A stretch of 64,000 nucleotides of DNA from positions 868,001 through 932,000 of the forward strand of contig JAGTJL010000013.1 of assembly GCA_020746875.1 (NCBI GenBank), read 5' to 3'. The stretch's first letter is position 1. Each line of letters opens with the position of its first letter. Source of the stretch: Rhexocercosporidium sp. MPI-PUGE-AT-0058 (Eukaryota > Ascomycota > Leotiomycetes > Helotiales). Under the pieces are notes generated by a model. It was not told the origin of the DNA, made no database searches, and saw only the letters and a list, made by a program, of their open reading frames with translations. The translations under genes were made by a program, and so were the position numbers. Of this stretch, positions 55,544 to 64,000 are shown in pieces.

Positions 55544-58500
55544 TTATCCAGTTCCACCAATCCCCAAGCCAACTTTCATCCCCTGGTTCTGCACCTGCGC
55601 ACCCACACTAGCACCACGCTCTCTTAGCCGCCTCCCCTCCATTAAACCCCTTAAGCCGCGTTTTTGTAACGCAATAACAGCGCTTACATCACCCTTCCAT
55701 ACTTCTCTGTCGCGACTATTCCTCTCCCCCGCCTCGGATGCGCTCACATTACTGCTCATATCCGACTCAGAAATATCACTCGCGACACTACTCGTTGCGC
55801 TTGTAGCCTCGTCTTCTTCTGGTTTGCGACCTCTACCCACAGCGGTGTTGATACGCAGATTTTGCTGAGAACGGGAATTCGCATCGCCTCCTACCCCGCC
55901 GAGATGCAGCATTTGAGGTGCTGTGTTCGAATTTCCGCCCGGTATATCTTGGAAGTCGGGGGAGAGCCAATTCTCTCCAAGGCCGGAAATGGAACTTGTT
56001 GAGCGGCCACCACCGGCTGCCATGGCTGAGGCATTGAACACAGCTGCGGCGTTGCGGGAGTCGAGGATCTCGTGGAGACGCTCGACGACGGCTTCGAGAA
56101 GCCCATCGACTTTGTAGGGACGGGCGATTTGGAGGAGAGAGCAGAGAATTTGCGGGGTGCAGTGCGGTGATGATGATGGTGGAAGGGCGGAGGTGTAGAT
56201 GAAATGTAGAAGTGCTTTGAGGGTTAACTCTGTGTGCGGAAGGAAAAGAGTTCGAGGTCGAGAAGATGGAGAGAGGCTGCTGGCGTCTGGAGGGTGGGAT
56301 AAGGTCGCGAAGTCGACCGAGCCTTGGGTACCGGAGGCTAGTGATGCCGTGGATGTGTTGTTAAGAGTCGAAGCAGTACTCATACTCGAAGACTGAGCAC
56401 CAATGCTGGGAGTAATGGTGACACTGCTATTCCGACTTGGGTTGTGCCTAAAAACATTGTCTGGTCGGAGAGTCGCCGCATCATTGCCATCTTGAGTTGC
56501 AGCACCTTCTCGAAGGAGTTGCACAAAATAAGGACCCCATCTTCGAGCAACAACTCGTGAGTTTACAGGAATTCGCTCCCCTCCAACGCATAGAATATCC
56601 ATATCGGCCAACTCTCGCAATCCGAGAGCAGCTTGTCCCAACTCTTCAGCAGCTTTCGAAAAAGAACGCCCACCTGCAGTCCAGCCTGCTTTTGCACCTA
56701 GACTTAACGAAGGAATGTTGAATGGAGAGCTGGCTGAGACGAAGCCTGACATGGGTGCCGCTCTCCTAGGATTATCATATAAACCAAACGCTTCGAGCTC
56801 AACCATGCAGACGTTGCTGAAGTTGATACGACGATGGTTGTAATCCTCTACCAAGCTTCTCTTTCGGTTCCCAAGAATCACAAAGGTGTTCCGGCGGTTC
56901 CAAAGCACACCCCGGTTCCAGCTCCCCTGACTGAAAACATTACCCCCGGCATCGATACGACTCCAAGTCAAAGTCTTCAGATCCAATGCCCACAACGCAT
57001 ACTCTTGCTTCGATGACGTGAGATACGTACCACTGACAACAAAATTAGTGTCAATCACGCCACCGTTAGGAAACCGTAGTCCAGGTGGGGAGAAAGTGCC
57101 TTGCATTGGCTTTTCGGACAATGTCCCATCTGATGACCGTATCTGAAGTTCCAACTTGACATCCAAAAAGTTGTAGTTGGAGTATATGAGCATAGAGGAT
57201 CCAGGTTCCCTCGACTCGTGTGTGGAGTTGCCAGTATCTGGTTTTGTGGGTGAGCTCTTTCCAAGTCTCGACGTGACACTACTCGGGAGAGGCGCAACAA
57301 CACTGCGGTATGCTCCACAGCTCTTCCCTAGTTGTTGTATGCTAGTCCATTTCAGACTTCGAAGATTGAAGACGCTGATCTGCTCGATGTAGTGGTTGGC
57401 GCTATCCTGTCCTCCCACAACAACCATTTCGGCCCCTCCAGTTCCATCAAGATTCACGCCTAAAGTTCCCGAGTTGGGGTTCGATCCGGGTAGGTTATGT
57501 TGGATGGCTGATGAAGCAGCATTTGTTGAAGAAAAGGTAGCGGAGGATGGAAGTATCGTGGCACAATGGGCATATCTTCCTTGCGGGGTGTCCTGGGTGG
57601 GAATGAATGTCCAAGATTTAGTTGGGGCATCGTAAATGAAAATATCGGACATGACCACGACCTCTGGCTGTGTTTCTTGGGCAGCGGCTACTGCTTGCGC
57701 CTGTCCTGGTGACGGCGCCGGAGACATTCCACCGTAGCATACAAGTTTCGTGTCTCCAAGTGGGCAGACACTGTGAAAGTACCTTGGTGGGGGAATATCT
57801 CCCGATGCATCAATCTTTGTCCAGTGCCTTCTTATGAGGTCCAACTCGTACAAGTCTGAAGTCAAGACAGGTCTGGACCTTGACAGTATTCTTCCACCAA
57901 AAACATATAGCTTATCTCCCAATATTGTAGTTGTAGCGCCGACTAATGGATATGGCTCTCGTCCTGTTGTTCGATGTACAGTGCACATAAGACCTGACAG
58001 ATGTTGGGATGATCCTCCAGGTGTTCCTACTACGTTGCCTCCGCCAGAACGTGGCTGGGCTGGTGAAGGGCCCGCAGACGGTGGCCCATTGCTTCGAGGA
58101 GTCATGATATCCCTCGTCTCGTCGTCGGGCTCTGGTCTGTTGGCTTCCTGTCTAGAAAGGTTGGCTTGGCTACCACCCATATCCGAGAGATAAGAACTCG
58201 AAGGTGGCTTGAATCCACTGGCATACATCTGCGATTGTCCTGGTCCTGAAGTTGCCGAGTCCATCGTGCTCGTACGACTCCCACTCATGGCCTGTCGTGA
58301 CATTGTGGCTGCTGCTGGTTTCGTATACTCTGGGAAGTATGAGGTCTGAGGCGTCGAACCCTGTAGCAATTCTTCGACTGGCAGGGCGGAAGGAGTCCTT
58401 GGTAGAGGCTTTTCGAGGTTCGAATCGCTTGCACTTGGTGCGTGCCTCTTTGGTCGACGAGACTGTGTGGTGCCCGCAGATGCTGGAGAGATATCGAGCG

Positions 58501-58717
58501 GGGTCAAGGCGGGCGACAGTCGTTCGCCCACTTGTATATTCCCAGGTCGATTATGTGGTCCCGAAATCGATCCCAGCTTCTTTATGCCCCTCCGCACTCC
58601 TGACAGGAAGTCGTTCCGTTCGGAGTACGGTTCGTCCTCCGCAGAGTCGTTTGGGGTTGAAAATTTCGAGTCGAGCGCGCCTGAAGGCCGCAAAGTCAGC
58701 TTTTCCGCCATGATCAC
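55544..58717 (-). CDS. Kelch-repeat and BTB protein, Mds3/Pmd1 type
   Basis: A single exon of 1,057 aa; the true start may be the second ATG (58711, MAEKLTLRPSG). Residues 1-240 are Ser/Pro-rich and probably disordered. Kelch blades run from about 245 to 660: YPLVGATTTILGDKLYVFGG, then PPRYFHSVCPLGDTKLVCYGG, GRYAHCATI, EMVVVGGQDSANHYIEQI and NRRNTFVILGNRKRS. A BTB-like domain starts near 705 (ADMDILCVGGERIPVNSRVV ... FVQLLREG), resumes after a Ser-rich insert (ELTLKALLHFIYTSALP), and is followed by a disordered tail. Order and length fit the yeast Mds3/Pmd1 family of negative regulators of sporulation that act in pH and TOR-linked responses. Orthology is inferred; the kelch/BTB architecture is plainly visible. 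Confidence 0.87.
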   Translation of the reverse strand: MIMAEKLTLRPSGALDSKFSTPNDSAEDEPYSERNDFLSGVRRGIKKLGSISGPHNRPGNIQVGERLSPALTPLDISPASAGTTQSRRPKRHAPSASDSNLEKPLPRTPSALPVEELLQGSTPQTSYFPEYTKPAAATMSRQAMSGSRTSTMDSATSGPGQSQMYASGFKPPSSSYLSDMGGSQANLSRQEANRPEPDDETRDIMTPRSNGPPSAGPSPAQPRSGGGNVVGTPGGSSQHLSGLMCTVHRTTGREPYPLVGATTTILGDKLYVFGGRILSRSRPVLTSDLYELDLIRRHWTKIDASGDIPPPRYFHSVCPLGDTKLVCYGGMSPAPSPGQAQAVAAAQETQPEVVVMSDIFIYDAPTKSWTFIPTQDTPQGRYAHCATILPSSATFSSTNAASSAIQHNLPGSNPNSGTLGVNLDGTGGAEMVVVGGQDSANHYIEQISVFNLRSLKWTSIQQLGKSCGAYRSVVAPLPSSVTSRLGKSSPTKPDTGNSTHESREPGSSMLIYSNYNFLDVKLELQIRSSDGTLSEKPMQGTFSPPGLRFPNGGVIDTNFVVSGTYLTSSKQEYALWALDLKTLTWSRIDAGGNVFSQGSWNRGVLWNRRNTFVILGNRKRSLVEDYNHRRINFSNVCMVELEAFGLYDNPRRAAPMSGFVSASSPFNIPSLSLGAKAGWTAGGRSFSKAAEELGQAALGLRELADMDILCVGGERIPVNSRVVARRWGPYFVQLLREGAATQDGNDAATLRPDNVFRHNPSRNSSVTITPSIGAQSSSMSTASTLNNTSTASLASGTQGSVDFATLSHPPDASSLSPSSRPRTLFLPHTELTLKALLHFIYTSALPPSSSPHCTPQILCSLLQIARPYKVDGLLEAVVERLHEILDSRNAAAVFNASAMAAGGGRSTSSISGLGENWLSPDFQDIPGGNSNTAPQMLHLGGVGGDANSRSQQNLRINTAVGRGRKPEEDEATSATSSVASDISESDMSSNVSASEAGERNSRDREVWKGDVSAVIALQKRGLRGLMEGRRLRERGASVGAQVQNQGMKVGLGIGGTG

Positions 58718-61700
58718 TCATGCTGGAGAAGAAAAGAAGGGAAGGCCAAAGGGACGCAGACGACGCAGGTCGCTCCGCAGGCGAGCTTTCATGTATTATT
58801 GCACGTAGGGATCAATGGAGAAGAGCTTACTGGGATAGCGGATCACTCCACAGGCCTATCTCGTGTCGAGACTTGTTCTCCGCCAGAATACTGGGCGTGA
58901 TCAGCTGAGGCAAGGTCTCTTCCGTAATTGAATCCCCGTTCTTTGGGTAGGCGGTGCCGAAGGTCTTCAGCAACGGGGGGTGAAGAGAGGCGGAATGTTG
59001 TCTTAGATCCACTACGCGTGCGCACTCGGACTGCTCAAGGCTGTCAGAGATGTTTCTTCCAAGCCCTGTTCCCCCCTTGTTCCTGACCGGTAACCTGGAA
59101 TACTGGAGCAGATCTCAAGCTAGACTGTAAGCCTAGGGAATAAACTTTTTCTCACAGCTCACAGCCTCTCAAGCCTCCTAACCTTCCTGACCTGGTCTTG
59201 TAGTGCTCAAGGATGATATGTACCCGTTCGGCTTTTGGTTCTGCTCAGTACATCCCTCCACAACTAAAAGGCACTACCTTGGGTTGCGACTTGTAGTATC
59301 AGAGGGCCTGGTCTTCCTTGTGTCAATGTGTCAAGAACCGAGCGCTTCGAACTGTCGCCTCTCCTGCCTGCTCTGGCTCTGCCAAACCCAAACCACAATA
59401 GCTTAATTTCCGTGCGGCTGTCCGGATGAGAGACGTATGGTACCGTGCTATCGGCTCTGCCCTAATTCGCCTTGTATTTCCAGGAGATGTGGCGAGCGCT
59501 CTGGTAGTCCGGGAATCGGACTTCAAAGGGATGGCGTTCCTGTCGCGCCGAGCTTCTTCAGTGGTCTTTATCTCTTCCTACCTGCCTCGCACGATCTCAG
59601 TCCCTTTTCGCAGAAGATATGGCACACCGTCTGACCATCAGGCTTTCGAATTCGAGTCCGGCTGGTGCAGCGAAGGGGGCGCCTATCTGCCGAAGAGGCC
59701 TTACGTTGCCTTGTCCTTGTGGAAGTTCCGGCTTGTCGTGGGTTCTGCTCTGACGGTCCGAGCAAAAGGCGAGACTTACGGAGTCCAAGTATCGAATCAG
59801 GGGCCGGGCAGCCGCCCGCAGTTCATCCCAAATCCTGGCTCTTCCCACGTGTGAACCTCGTCGACTTTCAGGTCCTTATTCGGAGAAATGTGAAGTCGGA
59901 AGCTGCTCCGGGCCTTCGTATTCCCCATATAAAAGCGTTCGCTCCCGTGTTTTCTGGAAGATGGCTTGGGTCTGCGTATCCACCAGAATGGTTTGAGTTG
60001 TGGAAATTATTCGGCGTGGGGCAGCAGTGGGTGATGGATGGATGGATGTTATGCCGTTTGATGCTGTTGGATGCTGTTGGATAGATTTCATTTGGTGGAT
60101 GCACGACAACTGCTGGAACTGTACTGCAGTGTACGTCTGCAGCGATCCGGGACTTGTACTGGTAGAAAGTTGATGCAGGTTGGAACGAATAGAGTTAGTG
60201 TTGAGAATAGGCCTCCTCTGACAATTGACAATTGACATCCCTGCCCGCCATTCCGCTTTCTTTCGACGAAGGTTTAAAGGAGAAAAGGGGAGGGGAGGGG
60301 AGGCGACGCGAGGCGACGCGAGGCGACAAAGGGAGCTCCCGCACGCCGCTGGTGGTGTTGGCTGACCTGAAGCCACTTCGGTTTCTGTTCCTGCGCCTCA
60401 GTTCCTGTTCCTGTTCCTGTGCCTGACCGCTGCTGGCCCAAAGAGAAAACCCCTTAGGGCTAGTAAGGTACAGGTATCTAGTAAACAGGAATTTGGAGCA
60501 ACTGCAGGTACACTACCCTATCATCATGCTGATCCTCATTCCAGACTTCCGAACTTGAAACGAAACAAACCTGTTGGTGGGTCTGGGTATGTAACCCGAC
60601 CGTGCTGGCCCTTCTTTTCTGATAAGAACTGGCATTTGTAAATATCACCTGGGTACACAGCCCGAACCGAGCTTCACCAAAGATTGCACCGGAGATGAAA
60701 CGAAACATTTATTCAACCTTCGTCACAAATGCACACGAGCGTACGTACACAAGTGGAAGGAAAAGGCGGGAGGTATAATCTGCTGTTTGTTTTCTTCCTT
60801 CTTTCGTTCTCTTCATTTCCGAGCATTCCGTTTCGAGCGTTATATAGAAAGAGTCAACAAGCCCCCTTCAAGGTGGTCAAGCAAAGCGTCGTCTCCTTTT
60901 TGTTCAGCAACTGTTTTTTCGTATGCATCTCAGCCACGCATTGATCTTTTGTGCAAGTTCTGCTGCTTTGAGGCCTCTCGCTCATGCCTGAATGCGTTAT
61001 TTGGAAAACCAAAACGCTGCCAAACGTCGTTTCTCCTGGTGTGGACCCTGCCTCTGCTTGCCAGGCACGTCCTGCTCGCTATCATTTCATGATTCTAGGA
61101 GGCGGTTCGCTTAAAGTATCGCTCACAGTAGTTGGCCGATGAAGAGCAGATCTGCCAAGCTCGTCATCAGAGATAGCGGACTTGTGCACTGCATGGCTCA
61201 ACCTATTGTACTATGGTGAAAGTGCAAGTTTTTCAGTACTCGATCAATTTCCTACTTGCAAGTTGTTGTGTAAGTCGTATAAGTAAAAGCAAAATTTAGA
61301 CGTACCCATTCATACAGTCTTGTTTACCTTCGGCTCGTGTAGAGTATTGCTTGGTGGCCTAGTTATAGTAGGGACTGGACGAGCAATGAAGGCCAGAACC
61401 TGTTCTACCATTCTTGGAGGACAGACTGATGTGATGCATCCAAGCATTCAATTCTGTCTCCATGTCCAATTCTCTGGTATTTTTTGTCTACTTGCATGGG
61501 TGAAGACAGAAGGCAAGGGATACAGAAAGCGGGGTAATTGTTAAAACTCAAATCGAGGTGAGAAGATTTATTATTAAGCTTAATCCGCTATACTTTCTTC
61601 AACTTGCAGTCTACGATCCATTTCATCACGATTCATTTCTTACTCCTAGACATGCCCAAACACATTTCACTTCGACATGACTAATTACAACCAGCCGACT

Positions 61701-62079
61701 TCGGTGCATCAGCCTCGTCCAGCCTCGTCTGCTGACTTAATAGCCGGGGATAAACAACTCTTGGCTGGGAATAAAAACCCCACACCTACCTCACAGCACA
61801 TACCCGCATCTTCAACCCCTCCCAATGAGAAGTCTCCAAACCCCCGACTACGATCTGCCACTTTACTCAACAAGGTCCTAGTTGGGACTAATTCTTCATG
61901 TAATGACAAGGGACCCGCCATGTAGGTGCCGTAGGAGAGTACTTATTTCCATTGCCAAGACCTCTTTCTATCTCTGACTCTCTGCATTTCTTACTCTCCT
62001 CTTTCAATAGCTATCAGCTGCTGTGTTATCCTTTCTTTTGCTTGAGGTTGCTGTATTGGAAGTGAGTAGTTAGACAGCA
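58718..62079. other. Gene-poor 3.4 kb region
   Basis: Upstream of two divergently transcribed genes. Open frames (for example 59426-59854) are GC-rich and Arg/Ser-rich without family features. Purine-rich repeats lie at 60284-60330. An 82-codon ORF at 61677-61922 (MTNYNQPTSVHQPRPASS) sits in the presumed leader of the MFS gene and could be an upstream ORF. Confidence 0.55.
60284..60330. repeat. G-rich tandem repeats (GGGGA)n then (GGCGACGCGA)n
   Basis: Three GGGGA units followed by three GCGAGGCGAC-type 10-bp units; G-quadruplex-like on the plus strand. Confidence 0.7.
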
Positions 62080-63937
62080 ATGCCTACTCCAGAGATCGAC
62101 CTCCCGTCCAATGAAGACCTAGGGCGAATCTCAGGAAATTCGAACCCAACGCTCATCGGCAATAAGGAAGACAGTACAAGTAGTGACGAGGAGAAAACGA
62201 GGAACTACACCGAAGACTCATTATCAGCTTCCATCACAAAAGATCTTACTCCAAACATCCTGAACGAGAATTCGCCGATTACTTATCATTATCTTACATT
62301 CGAGACTATTCTCCCCTTGCCATCCACAAGCTTCTCCATAGATGGTCAAGTAGCGCCTCCTCAACCTGACCTCGTCAAATTCACCTCGCCCTTCGAATGG
62401 CCGGAATCCAGAAAGAATTTCATGATATGGCTGTCATGTATAGCTACAGCCATCACAGCTTACACTGCTGGGTCCTACGCACCGGCATCATCTCAAATGG
62501 CCGCTGAATGGAACGTCAGTAAAGTCGCCGTCGTAGTAGGAATCACCACATTCTGCGCTGGGTTTGCTATAGCTCCCATGGTCCTCGCTCCATTCTCAGA
62601 GATCAATGGGCGGTATCCTGTCTTCGTTGGTGCCGGAATCGTGTATCTGATTTGTCAGATTTGCTGTGCTGTCACGCCAACTTATGCGGGTATGTTGATT
62701 GCGAGGTTCTGGGTCGGTGCTGGGAGTTCTGTCTTCTCAACTATGGTGGGAGGCGTGGTCAGTGATTTGTATCATGCTGAGGGGAGGAATACGCCAATGG
62801 CGTTGTTTTCGGGTGCTGCCTTGTTTGGGACAGGCATGGGACCTTTAGTTTCAGGGTTTGTGGCCCAGAATACGTCTTGGAGGGTATGTATATTCCATTT
62901 GCGATGTTCGAAACACCAACAAAGTCATGAATACAAATTACTTTACTAAAGACGAGCTGATTTCAATTTAGTGGGTGTTCTGGGTACAAGTCATCACTTG
63001 TGGCTGTCTGATTACTGCAGTAACATTGTTCTTCCGAGAGACTCGAGGCAGCATCCTCCTAAGCCGCAAAGCCACATATCTCAATAAGTGGTATGAAGAA
63101 AGAGAAGCAGCAGGCTACATCGGCTTCGACATGGCCACTGGATCCGAGAAACCAGAAAGCCAACGCCTAAGATGGAAAGTCAAATCCGACGAAGAGCGCG
63201 AGTCCATCACCAAAATGATAGGCATTTCAGTCTACCGGCCCTTCCACCTCCTCATCACCGAACCCGTCGTATTTTTCTTCTCCCTCTGGGTAGCCTTCGC
63301 ATGGGCAGTTCTCTATCTAACATTCGGATCCATACCTCTTGTATTCAGCCGTTCTCACAATTTCGATACCCAACAATCAGGTGCTGTTTTCGCAGCGATG
63401 TGCGTCGGCGCCATCCTATCCACCATCCTCTCCATCTACCAGGACCGCATCCTAGCACGCTATCTCGCCTCAAGCGGTAAGAACATCGAACACCCTAGCC
63501 GCATCCGCCGAGCAATCGACCTCTCCTCGCCAGAAGGTCGTCTCTACTTCGCATGCATCGAATCGGCCCTCCTCCCCATCGGCCTCTTCTGGTTCGGCTG
63601 GTCACAATTCCACTCCATTCCCTGGATAGTACCGAGCATGGCCATCGCATGCGCCACTATGGGCATCTACTCCATCTATCTTGCCACCTTCAACTACCTC
63701 GCCGATACCTACCACCGCTACGCCAGCTCCGCGCTGGCCGCCCAATCTTTCTGTAGGAATATTCTGGGTGGTGTGTTTCCGCTGGTAACGGTGCAGATGT
63801 TTAATGGCTTGACTTTTCAGGGGGCAGCGAGTTTGCTGGGTGGGTTAGCGGCGCTGTTGACGGCTGTTCCGTGGGTGTTGGTCTTTTATGGTCCGAAGAT
63901 TAGGGCGAGGAGTAAGTTTGCTAGTGAGATTATGTAA
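62080..63937 (+). CDS. MFS transporter, DHA1 (multidrug/polyamine-type) family
   Basis: Exons 62080-62883 and 62972-63937 give 589 aa; the 88-bp intron joins QNTSWR to WVFWVQV. A cytosolic N-tail of about 115 residues rich in Ser/Asp/Glu precedes KFTSPFEWPESRKNFMIWLS, the usual entry to fungal DHA1 carriers. Twelve hydrophobic spans can be followed. Diagnostic parts are VGITTFCAGFAIAPMVLAPF, then EINGRYPVF, ARFWVGAGSSVFSTMVGG, and the motif-C-like ALFSGAALFGTGMGPLVSGF. The central loop KSDEERESITKM and the segment FNYLADTYHRYASSALAAQS are typical of the Flu1/Tpo/Qdr branch. It should export drugs or small metabolites by proton antiport. The substrate is unknown, and no biosynthetic cluster is seen beside it. 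Confidence 0.92.
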
Positions 63938-64000
63938 GGGGAGGGATGGGTGGATGGAAGGTTTCAAATGGCAAGTGCGGTTTAAAGACATGAGTAGGAA

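Noticed and set aside
59426..59854. 142-codon open frame in the 58.7-62 kb gap
   Set aside because: Several overlapping frames are open here because the DNA is GC-rich; none shows family motifs.
61677..61922. ORF 61677 as a first exon of the MFS gene
   Set aside because: A GTAGGT donor exists at its end, but the acceptors near 62060-62078 do not give an in-frame join to the transporter; kept only as a possible upstream ORF.

Overview
The window is nuclear DNA of a filamentous ascomycete (Pezizomycotina; a leotiomycete-like fungus is my best guess, made without any search). The reasons are short 45-80 bp spliceosomal introns with GTRNGT donors and CTAAC/CTGAC branch sites, typical fungal protein families, GPI-anchored Ser/Thr-rich secreted proteins, a Pogo/Fot1-type DNA transposon, and one AT-rich, stop-riddled P450 relic of the kind RIP produces. 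All splice sites were called by eye and by frame continuity.

Layout. 1-25 kb is a housekeeping block: a DCAF7/WDR68-like WD40 protein, a small cupin protein with an exceptionally long intron, a long intergenic region, an FBXO31-like F-box protein, a DUF1769 protein, transcription elongation factor Spt5, a zinc-independent quinone oxidoreductase, a membrane-linked alpha/beta hydrolase and a WDR6/Trm734 tRNA-methylation cofactor.

25-37 kb is the most striking part. Five tandem paralogues of the X325/BIM1-like family (LPMO-related copper proteins whose mature N-terminus is a histidine) lie on the minus strand. A FRE-type metalloreductase is embedded among them on the plus strand. Three copies end in Ser/Thr-rich stalks with GPI signals; two are tail-less secreted forms. 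All five have one phase-0 intron immediately before the same cysteine, so the anchor is carried by exon 2. By analogy with Cryptococcus Bim1, I read this as a candidate cell-surface copper-acquisition locus: a reductase making Cu(I), with wall and secreted copper-binding proteins handling the metal. A CGGTCCG palindromic motif recurs upstream of members of the array.

37-48 kb is more dynamic: an AT-rich stretch, a degenerate P450 pseudogene, an alpha/beta hydrolase gene, a complete Pogo-like element (identical 86-bp terminal inverted repeats, TA target duplication, open transposase), a doubtful short secreted ORF, and a GPI-type secreted protein of unknown function. 48-64 kb carries two lineage-type genes of unknown function, a GH64 beta-1,3-glucanase-like protein with an acidic EEEPV repeat tail at its N-terminus, a kelch/BTB protein of the Mds3/Pmd1 type, a gene-poor 3.3 kb stretch, and a DHA1-type MFS transporter at the right edge.
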